From IMG/VR virus record IMGVR_UViG_3300035698_017305, positions 62,001-126,000 of that record: DNA of 64,000 bases; one strand, given 5' to 3'. The DNA comes from a virus. Below the pieces are notes generated by a model that had not been told where the DNA came from, ran no database searches, and saw only the letters and a program-made list of their open reading frames with translations. The position numbers and the translations under genes were made by a program. This document shows, one piece after another, positions 36,201 to 43,535 of the stretch (its first letter is position 1; every line of letters starts with the position of its first letter).

Positions 36201-36481
36201 ATGACGCATTGCATAGAAGACTAGTTGTGTTTAGGGTTATAGCTGACGATGATGACAATACCGAACTGCAAGGTAGTCTAGTAGTATCCCTGGACTTGGA
36301 TGGAACCTATGTGGATGGGACTGAAACTAAGTACACGGTATGTGCTTTCGTAGCCAACATCACTGGCTTCCCTTATGCTGATGGGGATGAGGAAGTAGCA
36401 GCCTTCTTGAGCCACGGGGGCCACGAGGTAGATACAAAATCTGAACCGGAGGATGAAGGAAAGGGAGCACTGGGTGAGTAA
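33203..36481 (+). CDS. tail-fibre protein (1092 aa)
   Basis: Long beta-rich protein. Residues about 630-660 contain the repeating fibre pattern NAARDVTAGRDVLAEDDV, in which each short unit would form one rung of a trimeric beta structure. Many Gly/Asp/Thr residues follow. No peptidase or lyase motif was identified. The C-terminal part (SHGGHEVDTKSEPEDEG) ends in a charged tail. It lies at the distal end of the fibre cluster and is joined to the next gene by TAATG. Likely a host-recognition fibre. Confidence 0.6.
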   Translation: MSSATYLRRPFLIGQTTYPYLSYPKIRCQIRRGSGAGLREYAELPGDGGITASMIVEVHPETEDYYVATVDVAVGHTTIDDVVDDINTALGAATQMTDPVTTPVASPATAYERDGYIWIECTVAGGGSHLIIKKPLDVPAREDLTSLLKFPAYPDPLATSTAGDLEDAPPSFLHNDNPNLDVVGNPVGTKLLASHEDLTSQSINRSLNALALNSDLVHAATTAELPLGWKRMQVDCEADGTFYVDIEDRVFVGLPDGFGTPIEGIQAAFRVSQRGYPAPFYIPNSDGREFPGRVVAVTGTAATAPANAVFPMTPSSAEQTGVYFEFDKSSGADGNILGLDFGLQGNHHMGAIGIAEIVNKTTVKLNSTCANGFDVELQSNTEDIDVKPGDIMTVASSGNITPFSNDGDWVVDQVLDDTTVTVKGRRGSRGELNDLGSGALGTVTFSTGGEFYTNPRVWLWPPIYEDAEVDIWYLSADSLNDADAALIGHGEGGHETDYYRQIETLFMDTYHNPHFRQSVEGVALIGSKTKWLHPMEYWFDMEHVGEHGTSNGIDDNADLLTGVYTHHLITPTTIVTKTVYPFGVADEPNEGPKIVVQAAVPETGESDISQIEVLDYDGEVTIGMTGDGDVNAARDVTAGRDVLAEDDVIAGDYVLSTAGRIGCVEDDVHLTFYDKTSGVQDSTNDYIPMTEVDDGILTGPQDNRVPASLVTVINELYRTRTYNKGFRGILQSAMLEDYADTDPVDVGFPAGPYIDGVGTFCYVSVGNSQIEPVWSVGDWVQTRATFDSTVNQGDPDDVQADYEVAQITYVVNFEGRDYLFLSAALPIMEANFILPLQASDQEARVGNILILDDASSNPLHTSFTDWAFIGTGALVYSKYFDWDLQGGAYGAANYLPGGPFGASLSKPYIGKPSTFSDGTDGANPTNGSTDDVDSFSSVDGVHKVGDFFQFYFPSGDGVEAADHPCLHPHVGPVTTYNNNYMTYNGAFVGQAISDDLSEADDALHRRLVVFRVIADDDDNTELQGSLVVSLDLDGTYVDGTETKYTVCAFVANITGFPYADGDEEVAAFLSHGGHEVDTKSEPEDEGKGALGE

Positions 36482-37005
36482 TGAAAAAGAAAACAGCTCA
36501 CCAACTTCAAGAGTGGCATGAGGTAGTCTGGCAATCAGAACTGTTGACTGACGCAGACATGGACCGGTGGCCTTACGATGGGGATGCATGGCACCACCCG
36601 GAGTGGTCCATTGAAGAGCGTAGGAAGTATGAGCTAGAAGAAAAGTGGCATACTCTCAAGCTCAAATGGTTAGAGACTATAGGTAGCCAGAAGGTAGTAG
36701 CCACCACCCTGGGTATATTAGCTGGACTGATAGGCGTAATAGTCTACTTCAAGTACGCCGCAGATCCAGACGCAGTGAATGCTGTGATGGCAGCTCTGAT
36801 ACCCAACATACCTGTGATTGCTTTCATGTGGCTAAGAACCCAGAGCAAGAGGGAGTTCATGAGGACTCCGGCATTCAATGAGATCTTGCTCACTAAGAAT
36901 GGTGTGGGTAAGAAGAGGAGGCAGGCGGCACTGACCGGTAAGGGACCTTATGTTCCACCAAAGGCAGGGGCTAATGAAGCTATGTTAAATGAGGAGGGGG
37001 ACTAA
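36481..37005 (+). CDS. membrane protein with two transmembrane segments (174 aa)
   Basis: Charged, Trp-rich N-terminal 70 residues, then two hydrophobic segments (TLGILAGLIGVIVYF and AVMAALIPNIPVIAFMWL) separated by a short loop, then a basic C-terminal tail. Two-helix small proteins before lysis genes can be holins, but the long charged ends are unlike common ones. It is bracketed by TAATG overlaps with a fibre gene and another membrane protein. Holin is only one possibility. Confidence 0.6.
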   Translation: MKKKTAHQLQEWHEVVWQSELLTDADMDRWPYDGDAWHHPEWSIEERRKYELEEKWHTLKLKWLETIGSQKVVATTLGILAGLIGVIVYFKYAADPDAVNAVMAALIPNIPVIAFMWLRTQSKREFMRTPAFNEILLTKNGVGKKRRQAALTGKGPYVPPKAGANEAMLNEEGD

Positions 37006-38054
37006 TGATCAGGCTGGCCCCAATCAGGATCAACATCAACACCATATTGATAGTGGTGGCTGTGATAGCTGCCGTTATTGTGGGCGTGTCCCTATGGGGT
37101 GAGGTTGAACCTAAGATCAAGGAGTGGAACACTCTACTTACTCAAGCCAGACAGATCAATCAGAATACAGCTAAGGCATCCACCCACACAGTGTCTAAGG
37201 AGGAGTGGGATCAGAGAGTAGCTGACCTTGACCTAGCTTTCCGTAACTACCTCCAGTCTAACAACGAAGAACTCGTGGACATGATTGACATCACTGGGCT
37301 TGTCCCTCAGAACGTGGTGCGATGGGCTCCAGGAGATATCAGTAAGAGGTGGTTTTCTAAGAAGCATAACGAGTACCGTGCCTACACTATGAAGTGGGTA
37401 CTGTCCAAGCCTGACGAAGACGACAAGCAGATAGTAATAGGGTACGCCATGTTCCATACCGAGGGTGGTCGAGCCGGTCAATGGACCGTGGGTATCCTAC
37501 CCTTTAAGATCAAGTGTAAGATCATCCGGACACAGGTAGATAGTGGTGAGTGGAACTATGTGGTACAGATGTTCCTGGTAGGGTCTGATAAGAAAGGCCC
37601 AGAGGAATACCGTGGGGTTGAGTGGAAGGTTATCCTACCCAAGGATAATGTAGAGGTAATAGTTAACCCTTACGTATGGGCTGACCAACAGACACCTAAG
37701 AAGAAGTTCCATTGGAACGCACACCACATAGGTATGGCAGTAGGTGGGGTGGTAACTGAAGGTGGATATGGTATGGACATAGGTCTCGGCTGGTCTATGC
37801 TGGGGTATGGATTGACTCCTAATGATTTGAAGTTTGAGTTCTTGGAGCTGGGGGTATTGTATGCTCCATACATGAAGCCATGGTCTGACATACTAGGTAA
37901 TGACATGCCTAGCAGTTCATTTGGTGTGTACCTAGCCCCGGTGTCGTACAGACCTTTTGATTCGTTTGTTACAAACCTAAGACTACAAGCTCGCCTCCTG
38001 TGGATGGCTAACTACGGGTTCGGTGGGGCGGTAGGAGTGGAGGTGGATTTCTAA
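37005..38054 (+). CDS. membrane-anchored protein with barrel-like C-terminus ending in Phe (349 aa)
   Basis: Residues 10-28 (TILIVVAVIAAVIVGVSL) form a single membrane anchor or uncleaved signal. A helical segment (30-85) and a beta-rich domain follow. The last 110 residues alternate polar and apolar with many Gly/Tyr and end VGVEVDF; a terminal Phe is typical of outer-membrane beta barrels. An inner-membrane anchor joined to a barrel-like end would be unusual. It could span the envelope in lysis or infection. Function is unassigned. TAATG overlaps on both sides. Confidence 0.55.
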   Translation: MIRLAPIRININTILIVVAVIAAVIVGVSLWGEVEPKIKEWNTLLTQARQINQNTAKASTHTVSKEEWDQRVADLDLAFRNYLQSNNEELVDMIDITGLVPQNVVRWAPGDISKRWFSKKHNEYRAYTMKWVLSKPDEDDKQIVIGYAMFHTEGGRAGQWTVGILPFKIKCKIIRTQVDSGEWNYVVQMFLVGSDKKGPEEYRGVEWKVILPKDNVEVIVNPYVWADQQTPKKKFHWNAHHIGMAVGGVVTEGGYGMDIGLGWSMLGYGLTPNDLKFEFLELGVLYAPYMKPWSDILGNDMPSSSFGVYLAPVSYRPFDSFVTNLRLQARLLWMANYGFGGAVGVEVDF

Positions 38055-38227
38055 TGCCACTATGGGATATGAGTCCGGCTGGGGTGACTAAGCTACCCAA
38101 CAAGATAATGAAGCTTGGGAATCGTGTTGTCTCCAAGGTACCTAAAGGTATAACTAAGGTTCTTGAGCTAAAAAAGAAGGTAGATACCAATAGATGGACG
38201 AGACCTAAGCTGAGGAAGAAGCCGTAG
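38054..38227 (+). CDS. small basic protein (57 aa)
   Basis: Short Lys/Arg-rich protein (MPLWDMSPAGVTKLPNKI at the start, PKLRKKP at the end) whose ATG overlaps the previous stop as TAATG. Its coupling and clean stop before the convergent leftward operon support it. The basic, partly amphipathic sequence could bind nucleic acid or membranes. No family recognised. It is the last gene of the rightward operon. Confidence 0.55.
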   Translation: MPLWDMSPAGVTKLPNKIMKLGNRVVSKVPKGITKVLELKKKVDTNRWTRPKLRKKP

Positions 38228-38245
38228 CTCCTCCCCCAACCTAGC

Positions 38246-38482
38246 TTATATGTCTCTGATATCATGCGCTGCATTGAGTAGCTGCGTTATGATCTTGGTC
38301 CGGGCGTCATCTTCAGTAAGATGTATCAACCCCATGTCTTCTACTGCAAACCTGCGGAGGTCGTCCAGGTCCATCTCCAACAGATCTTCTGCATTGACCC
38401 GTATGATGTCCCCATCAGGTGGTTTTTTACCATCAGGATACACTTTCTCTTCTCCTTCTGGCTTGGGCCTTCTCTTCTGCAC
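38246..38482 (-). CDS. hypothetical acidic protein (78 aa)
   Basis: Lys/Pro-rich start followed by an acidic helical part (EDLLEMDLDDLRRFAVEDMG). No motif recognised. It is the last gene of the leftward replication operon, eight bases after the preceding stop, and converges with the tail operon across only 18 bases, in which no hairpin is visible. Confidence 0.6.
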   Translation of the reverse strand: MQKRRPKPEGEEKVYPDGKKPPDGDIIRVNAEDLLEMDLDDLRRFAVEDMGLIHLTEDDARTKIITQLLNAAHDIRDI

Positions 38483-38490
38483 CCGACGGG

Positions 38491-38976
38491 CTATTTGGGG
38501 TCCTTACCCTTCTTGGGCATTACCTCCTTCAGACTCTTGATTGGTTCAACGGATGCGCTGATCAGGAACACAAGCCCTGCCTCAATCCTATCATTGGTTT
38601 CCTTTACCACCTCCGTCATTTTGTAGAGAGCGGCGAGCCCTTCTTCCATCACATCCATTCTCTTCATGACATCGTTGATGTCAAGGGGCGGGGGCGCATC
38701 TGTTGGCGGGGGGCCTTTTGGTTTGCGGCTACCACCTTTCTTCTTCGGGGGGTCAGCAGGGGGGGCTCCCTTCTTCGGTTCCTCAGCAGGGGGCTCTGAT
38801 GTCGCCGCCTCACTGCCACCGGGTACTTCAAACCCTGACTCGATCAGGTCTGCGATCAATTGTTCCGATGAGGTCTGCACTGTGCCTACTACAGACTTAC
38901 CCAATTCACTTTGGACCACCCGCCTAAGTTCGCTTCTTGTCAATCCCTCTAGAAATTCATTCACTGATTTGCTCAT
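38491..38976 (-). CDS. hypothetical protein with Pro/Lys-rich linker (161 aa)
   Basis: N-terminal helical domain (SVNEFLEGLTRSELRRVV), a low-complexity linker rich in Pro, Lys, Gly and Glu near residues 60-95, and a C-terminal helical segment. The layout suggests two interaction domains joined by a flexible tether. Its start overlaps the upstream stop by four bases (ATGA). No enzyme motif is present. Confidence 0.6.
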   Translation of the reverse strand: MSKSVNEFLEGLTRSELRRVVQSELGKSVVGTVQTSSEQLIADLIESGFEVPGGSEAATSEPPAEEPKKGAPPADPPKKKGGSRKPKGPPPTDAPPPLDINDVMKRMDVMEEGLAALYKMTEVVKETNDRIEAGLVFLISASVEPIKSLKEVMPKKGKDPK

Positions 38977-39179
38977 TTGTGGGAGCCTCCTTCTTTTAGT
39001 CCTATGACTACGTGGTTACCTCCGGTGCCGATAGCAGCCCTCCTAGCATCAACAACGATCCTATCTGCTGCTCGCCACCTTCTACAAGTGTGTGTTAACA
39101 CGTCGATCTCATCTAATCTTACTTCTCTACACCGGCCTAGATGATTGCAGGCCACGCAAGAGCTGGGGTCATAACGCAA
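38973..39179 (-). CDS. small Cys-rich protein (68 aa)
   Basis: The first 33 residues contain CVACNHLGRC and a later CRRW, a four-Cys arrangement seen in many small phage zinc or Fe-S proteins. The C-terminal half is short and beta-like. It overlaps the upstream gene by 11 bases and the downstream gene by four. Role unknown. Confidence 0.55.
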   Translation of the reverse strand: MRYDPSSCVACNHLGRCREVRLDEIDVLTHTCRRWRAADRIVVDARRAAIGTGGNHVVIGLKEGGSHK

Positions 39180-39516
39180 AGCCTTCGAACCTTAGGCTAC
39201 GTAACTCTCCTGCCACGGTGTTGGTTAGCCACCCATCTGTACCCATCAATTCTTTAAGGCACATGTTTGGGGTGCATCTCGAACGCGCTATATACCGGGC
39301 GTGCTCTAGCGCATATGCTGCTAGGTCCTCCCTCAACGGGGTCAATGGTGACATTTCCTCCTCTCTTGGTTGTCTCTCCCCTTCCGCTAGTTTCATTAGG
39401 GTCTCTGGCGGTAGCCCTCTCCGGAGATGTACTCCTTCTATCAGCAGAACTAATTGCCTTAGCTCCGTTTCGTTCAGGTCTGTCATCCCTGGAGTCATCG
39501 GTATGTATTGGCCCAT
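39169..39516 (-). CDS. hypothetical helical protein (115 aa)
   Basis: Unrecognised, predicted helical protein (LNETELRQLVLLIEGVHLRR near 14-33). The whole 5' three quarters overlaps the C-terminal tail of the 232-residue upstream ORF in another frame. The composition here looks more natural than that tail, so this is probably the main coding frame between 39254 and 39516. Confidence 0.6.
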   Translation of the reverse strand: MGQYIPMTPGMTDLNETELRQLVLLIEGVHLRRGLPPETLMKLAEGERQPREEEMSPLTPLREDLAAYALEHARYIARSRCTPNMCLKELMGTDGWLTNTVAGELRSLRFEGFAL

Positions 39517-39952
39517 TTAATGCCTCCGCTCTTGCTTTGCAGTCTCCACAGTGGATGAACTCACTTTGACCGCACTCGTTTAGTGTCACTGTCTTAGAAC
39601 GCTTGCCCCATCGCAGGGCATTGTGAACATCTCTACCCTCTATGACTCTCTCAGGGAACTCTGCCCTCACATCCCGCATTACATTGCCCATGCGAGTCTC
39701 TTCGATTACTATCATAGAGTTTCTCATCCACGCGTCGTGAACAGCGGATACAAACGGGCAGTTTACTAGAGTTTTGTACCTTCCTATCTCAAACGACACC
39801 TCAAACCTTGCGTGCTCACACTGGTTACAGTAATCCCTAACCCTGTACAAACAGATAGCTCTGTGTTCAGACCTACCAGTTATAACTACAGACGACCCAT
39901 CCTTCAGCTTGACAGCACACTCCGTCTCAGGGCACCCAACCATGGCATTCAT
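39254..39952 (-). CDS. Cys-rich hypothetical protein (232 aa)
   Basis: Residues 1-145 appear folded, with Cys pairs at the start (CPETEC), in the middle (CNQCEHARF) and near 135 (CGQSEFIHCGDC), suggesting one or two metal sites. Residues after about 146 overlap the next gene for 263 bases and turn Arg/Ser/Thr/Gly-rich, as expected for out-of-frame sequence. The true domain may end near residue 145, with the remainder tolerated as a tail. The start overlaps the RusA stop by four bases (ATGA). Confidence 0.55.
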   Translation of the reverse strand: MNAMVGCPETECAVKLKDGSSVVITGRSEHRAICLYRVRDYCNQCEHARFEVSFEIGRYKTLVNCPFVSAVHDAWMRNSMIVIEETRMGNVMRDVRAEFPERVIEGRDVHNALRWGKRSKTVTLNECGQSEFIHCGDCKARAEALNGPIHTDDSRDDRPERNGAKAISSADRRSTSPERATARDPNETSGRGETTKRGGNVTIDPVEGGPSSICARARPVYSAFEMHPKHVP

Positions 39953-40395
39953 TCATCGTCCTCCTGTATCACAAGCAGGTCTACCCGGTCCGGGGGATCA
40001 GTACGCTTACTGAGAGAGATGTCGAACGTCATCGAGTCATCAATATTCATAGCATCCCGCAGACAGTCCTCAATTAGTTTCAATCTATTGCTAAGATCGA
40101 CTCTCTTATAGCGGGTTTTCGCGCCACCTTTCTTACCGAAGGTCTTGTTCAAAATCCCAGGCATATGGAACACCATATAGATTGTCTGCAACTTAGTGGG
40201 ATCGAGTCCAATCAGCTTGGGTAACTGTGTTGGGACTACCTCTGACGAGAACCTCCGTTGGAACTTCTTAGCGTCAGCACTAAGGCGCATGCCTGCAAAC
40301 CTCTTCTTCCCATGAATAAATAGGAACCGTGGCTCATATATCAGGTTAGAGGAGGGGGGCAGGAAGGGTACTGTGAATTCAAGGACGACTTCCAT
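39949..40395 (-). CDS. RusA-like Holliday junction resolvase
   Basis: Likely cuts branched DNA during recombination or packaging. Residues 7-20 contain FTVPFLPPSSNLIY, similar to the RusA opening strand. The catalytic-like segment is VDLSNRLKLIEDCLRDAMNI then DD, giving D100, N103, K106, D110 and D119/D120, consistent with RusA acidic residues that bind Mg. At 148 residues it is slightly longer than the usual 120. I chose ATG at 40395, with GAGG upstream and a 17-base overlap with the previous gene; a 49-residue extension is unsupported. Confidence 0.75.
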   Translation of the reverse strand: MEVVLEFTVPFLPPSSNLIYEPRFLFIHGKKRFAGMRLSADAKKFQRRFSSEVVPTQLPKLIGLDPTKLQTIYMVFHMPGILNKTFGKKGGAKTRYKRVDLSNRLKLIEDCLRDAMNIDDSMTFDISLSKRTDPPDRVDLLVIQEDDE

Positions 40396-40936
40396 CTGAG
40401 AACCTCGAACCTTTCCTCCGCTGGGCGTTAACTTGCTGGTGCCTCTCCACCTCTTGCCCTCTCCGGGTAATCTCCCTTGATAGAACTCGTCCATTCCTAC
40501 TGCATATATCCATGGCCTTCTCGATAAAGTCACAGTATGCATTGTAGAACAGCAAGTCTCGTTGCTTCTCTAGGTATCTCCTATCTGTTTCAATCAGATC
40601 ATCTTTGTCAGACTCTCCGGCATAGAACTTCCGCAGTGCTGACTTGACTGCCTTGAACTCAGCCTCAAACCGTTTAGCATTAGCCTTAGCCAATGAGGAT
40701 TCTTGACTGAAGTAGTCCGCCCACTGGGTAGACTCATTGAACAGGTCCCCCAACTCTTCTGAGGCCACCACCGTTATCTTCTTAGGTAGGCTGCCTGAAA
40801 AAGTTGCGTCCGGGTCTGGCTTTGACATCAATCCTAGCCCCCTCTTCTTCGCTTCCACCAGTACTTGTCGGTCTATATCCCCGAATATCCGACTGATCTC
40901 CGTCACATCCGTTACTTCGTAGTTTACTAGGGACAT
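40379..40936 (-). CDS. hypothetical helical protein (185 aa)
   Basis: Predicted mainly helical, with a long charged helix (residues 80-125) and a basic C-terminus. No family recognised. AAGGAG lies a few bases before the ATG, a strong site. The first 155 bases overlap the tail of the upstream nuclease gene in another frame. It lies between a RecB-like nuclease and RusA, so a DNA-processing accessory role is possible. Confidence 0.6.
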   Translation of the reverse strand: MSLVNYEVTDVTEISRIFGDIDRQVLVEAKKRGLGLMSKPDPDATFSGSLPKKITVVASEELGDLFNESTQWADYFSQESSLAKANAKRFEAEFKAVKSALRKFYAGESDKDDLIETDRRYLEKQRDLLFYNAYCDFIEKAMDICSRNGRVLSREITRRGQEVERHQQVNAQRRKGSRFSDGSRP

Positions 40937-41753
40937 TCACATTCTCCTTCGACCTTTCCATTAGTTCATCTGGTGATCGTTCTGTGCGGCACACCTCAAA
41001 GTATGGGCACCGCCTACACTCGTAAGCTCCCTGGTCTTCGGCTATACGAGGAGGCATATCACCTATGTCTGCTATCTCTTTGACGTAGTTGATCTTGTTC
41101 TGGAACTGTTCCCACATCTCCGGGTCTAGCAGACAGTTGAACGCCTTCATCCATCCTCTGTTTCTGTTGTAGTACAGGATCACAAACGCATCCTGACCTA
41201 ACAGGTGTGAGTATGCGTTCTGCTGCATGATATGTTTACGCTGTGGTTTGTTAGTCTTCTTGTACCCATCATCACCGATGCTCTTGATTTCTATCCCGAT
41301 ACGGATAGGCTCACTCTCACCCGTGGGTATGTCAAACTTCCTCTCCACATCAGCACTGCCCACGACACATAGTTCCTCATTGAATACCGACACTTCTATC
41401 TGGCATTGGTCTCCCCACATCTCAAGCATGTATGCTTGCAGCATTTCGTGGAGCTGAGTACCTTCGTCCATGATCTTCAGGTCGTGGTGGGTGTGCTGTT
41501 GAACCTTCTTCTCACCCATGAACGAGAAGTAGATGCGCCTATCACATTTGAACTGAGCGATCTCTGAGGGGTGGAACACGTTGTTCTTTCTCTCTTCCCA
41601 GTGTAAGACCTTGAACAGGTTCTTCTTCATTTTCCACAACTCAATGTCATTATTCTCAGACCTCCACCTATTTATCTCCTCGGGGACATCTAAGAACTGC
41701 ATGATGGTGTACAGCTCTGTTAACCGTTGGGTATACCCCTCTCTGTCAGCCAT
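40782..41753 (-). CDS. Cas4/RecB-like PD-(D/E)XK nuclease with Fe-S type cysteines
   Basis: Likely a DNA exonuclease. Cys70 (FKCDRRIYF) and a C-terminal triad C246/C249/C255 (CRRCPYFEVC) form the four-Cys pattern of Fe-S nucleases such as Cas4 and AddB. Between them lie H102 (GTQLHEM), D135 (GSADVE), E155-x-K157 (IEIKSIG) and Q178/Y181 (QQNAYSHLL), the RecB-family active-site order. From about residue 273 the frame overlaps the next gene and looks out of frame, so the functional protein may end near 270. It neighbours an Hjc-like resolvase and RecA, so a recombination role fits. Confidence 0.75.
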   Translation of the reverse strand: MADREGYTQRLTELYTIMQFLDVPEEINRWRSENNDIELWKMKKNLFKVLHWEERKNNVFHPSEIAQFKCDRRIYFSFMGEKKVQQHTHHDLKIMDEGTQLHEMLQAYMLEMWGDQCQIEVSVFNEELCVVGSADVERKFDIPTGESEPIRIGIEIKSIGDDGYKKTNKPQRKHIMQQNAYSHLLGQDAFVILYYNRNRGWMKAFNCLLDPEMWEQFQNKINYVKEIADIGDMPPRIAEDQGAYECRRCPYFEVCRTERSPDELMERSKENVNVPSKLRSNGCDGDQSDIRGYRPTSTGGSEEEGARIDVKARPGRNFFRQPT

Positions 41754-42186
41754 GTGTAGCCGCCTCCCTCAATTCCATGTAGTCATCCCACCTCAGTATG
41801 GCGTAAGATTCTTTCACGGTTTTGAATTCTATCTGGAACACGGGCATCTCTTTGCCACTGCTTTCCAGCTCCACTTTCTTTAGGTCCGACTGCTTGAGTG
41901 TGTACTGCTTGGACTCAGTGTACTTACACTCAACGCGCTCCTTACCTTGTACAAGAACATCTCCCTTGAACCCCGGTATTGCGCCAGACCCTGGCTGAGC
42001 CCGACCCCCCATCGCTTTTGCGGTTGCCCGCTCCTGCTTCTGAGATTTCTTCTTACGCTCTTTCCTAGACTTATCAGGCCAAACGTAGAATATATTCCCG
42101 CACTCCCCGCATACGTATTTGTTACCACCTTGTGGGTCTCCTTCCTCTCCGCATTCACAGAGAATTATATCAGGTGTAGTTGACAT
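41746..42186 (-). CDS. Hjc-like PD-(D/E)XK resolvase/nuclease with zinc ribbon
   Basis: Residues 10-29 hold CEC...CGEC, a zinc ribbon. The core has E52, G67-S-G, D76 (KGDV) and E86-x-K88 (VECKYT), the order seen in archaeal-type Holliday junction resolvases and related phage endonucleases. The ATG at 42186 is inside the upstream RecA gene's end (17-base overlap). A longer start is less likely. With RusA nearby, two unlike junction-cutting enzymes may be present. Specific substrate is inferred. Confidence 0.7.
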   Translation of the reverse strand: MSTTPDIILCECGEEGDPQGGNKYVCGECGNIFYVWPDKSRKERKKKSQKQERATAKAMGGRAQPGSGAIPGFKGDVLVQGKERVECKYTESKQYTLKQSDLKKVELESSGKEMPVFQIEFKTVKESYAILRWDDYMELREAATHG

Positions 42187-43390
42187 GGATGCCTCTTCGA
42201 TAGAACACCCTGTTTCTGATGGTGTGTTGGAGTTCAGGCCAACCATCACGTAGGGTCTCTACTACTGCGTCTCTACCTTGCACCCGGAATATGTTGGGTC
42301 CTCCATCATCCTCAGGGTCCTCCGTCAGAGTCTCTGGGAGGGAATACCATGCTCCAGCTTGGTGGAACACCCCTGCATCCTTAGCTGCATCAAACCCAGC
42401 CACCACGTCATCTATACCGGTGTCGAAGTAATAGTCATAGGTACCTTTGTGGCCTTCATGAGAGCCATGCTTAGCTTTGAGAATCTCCCAAGCTATGACC
42501 TTACCTATTTTCTTATCACCCTTCTTGATAGGACCCGCCACTCTCAACATGATGTCGATGGACTTAGCATGCTTCATAGCCCATCCACCCTGGGCTTTCC
42601 ATGTAGGTGCTCCAGGGGACTGCCAACCAGTGGCTATCTTCTCCCTCATCTGATTTATACCGATGAAGGTGGTGGTGTTAGGTACCCCCTTGGAGTCCTC
42701 AGATAAGAACGCCGAGTTCAACCTACTCATGAAGTCAGAGTACACCTTAGATGCCCCACCGATAGTGGAGGAGGTGCCCACAGCAGATTCTTTGTCATCA
42801 ACCCTGACGTATGAAGCCAGGGAGTCGAACACTCCTACTTGGAAGCTGTTACTCTCAACCGCAGCTATGGTACCTGTAAGCAGATCCTCTAGGCCAGTCT
42901 TGGGTGTCAGGTATACGAATCCACCTATCTGTTTGAGCAGGTACTCAGTTTCCTCTGCATCCAGTTGGTCTATACCATGGGCTCTCTTCCAGGACTCGAT
43001 ATCGTTTGAGTCAAACTCTATCTGGAACCCCAGCTTCTTACCAAAGCCCTTGTCGTAGGGGGATTCAGTGCTTACCCAGAAGGTGTTGCTGTCTTCCCCG
43101 TACAGTTGCTGTGTCTGTGCCAGAACCTTGTTACACAGAGCCGTCTTACCCGCTCCATCACCCCCTATAATCTGGACGAAGGTACCAGCGGGGAGGCCCC
43201 CGTTGATCACTGCATCCAGACACAGTATTCCAGTGGGCCTGCGAAGGGTTAGTGAAGGGACAGAGAACTGATCTGCTGTCCTAACATTCACTCCCTTCAG
43301 ACTTCTACTGAGTGAGTCCGCAAAAGCCTTAGCCTGAGCTCTACCATTCTTAGAAGCTGGTGCGGCTTCCACACTATTCTTTCTTGCCAT
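42170..43390 (-). CDS. recA: RecA-like recombinase
   Basis: Carries out ATP-dependent strand exchange. Walker A is GGDGAGKT (76-83). A STESPYDKGFGKKLGF segment matches the RecA region around the nucleotide contact, VGVFDSLASYV is Walker B-like, and GINQMREKI matches the DNA-binding L2-type segment of RecA (INQxRxKI). At 406 residues it is slightly longer than bacterial RecA. The start at 43390 has GAGGAAAG upstream and overlaps the small gene before it. Its neighbours are nucleases and a DNA polymerase, as expected in a recombination module. Confidence 0.85.
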   Translation of the reverse strand: MARKNSVEAAPASKNGRAQAKAFADSLSRSLKGVNVRTADQFSVPSLTLRRPTGILCLDAVINGGLPAGTFVQIIGGDGAGKTALCNKVLAQTQQLYGEDSNTFWVSTESPYDKGFGKKLGFQIEFDSNDIESWKRAHGIDQLDAEETEYLLKQIGGFVYLTPKTGLEDLLTGTIAAVESNSFQVGVFDSLASYVRVDDKESAVGTSSTIGGASKVYSDFMSRLNSAFLSEDSKGVPNTTTFIGINQMREKIATGWQSPGAPTWKAQGGWAMKHAKSIDIMLRVAGPIKKGDKKIGKVIAWEILKAKHGSHEGHKGTYDYYFDTGIDDVVAGFDAAKDAGVFHQAGAWYSLPETLTEDPEDDGGPNIFRVQGRDAVVETLRDGWPELQHTIRNRVFYRRGIHVNYT

Positions 43391-43532
43391 CGTCTTTCCT
43401 CGTCTCAAAAGGTTCGGTACCCTCAGCATCTGTCTTAGGAACGTTAGCGTTGGGGTCCACCTTTGCTTTTGTATCTTTCTTCTTCACTTCTTCCGGTGTC
43501 TTAGGGTCGGTCACCACACCATACTTCTCCAT
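43374..43532 (-). CDS. small charged protein (52 aa)
   Basis: Begins MEKYGVVTDP and is Lys/Glu/Asp/Pro-rich, probably disordered. AAGGAG lies seven bases before the ATG, a strong ribosome site, and the stop overlaps the RecA start by 17 bases. This supports a real short gene between the Nmad1-like gene and recA. No motif recognised. A RecA-regulating partner is possible but speculative. Confidence 0.6.
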   Translation of the reverse strand: MEKYGVVTDPKTPEEVKKKDTKAKVDPNANVPKTDAEGTEPFETRKDDGKKE

Positions 43533-43535
43533 TGG

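Noticed and set aside
36481-38227. Complete lysis cassette
   Set aside because: Two membrane proteins are present, but no endolysin motif was found nearby, so holin/spanin names are not assigned.
38666-39007. Rightward ORFs opposite the Pro/Lys-rich gene
   Set aside because: They are antisense to a coherent leftward gene with coupled neighbours, and their low complexity mirrors its Pro/Lys linker.
40396-40542. Longer N-terminus for the RusA-like protein
   Set aside because: RusA homology begins at the ATG at 40395, which has GAGG upstream; the extension is out of frame with a real upstream gene.
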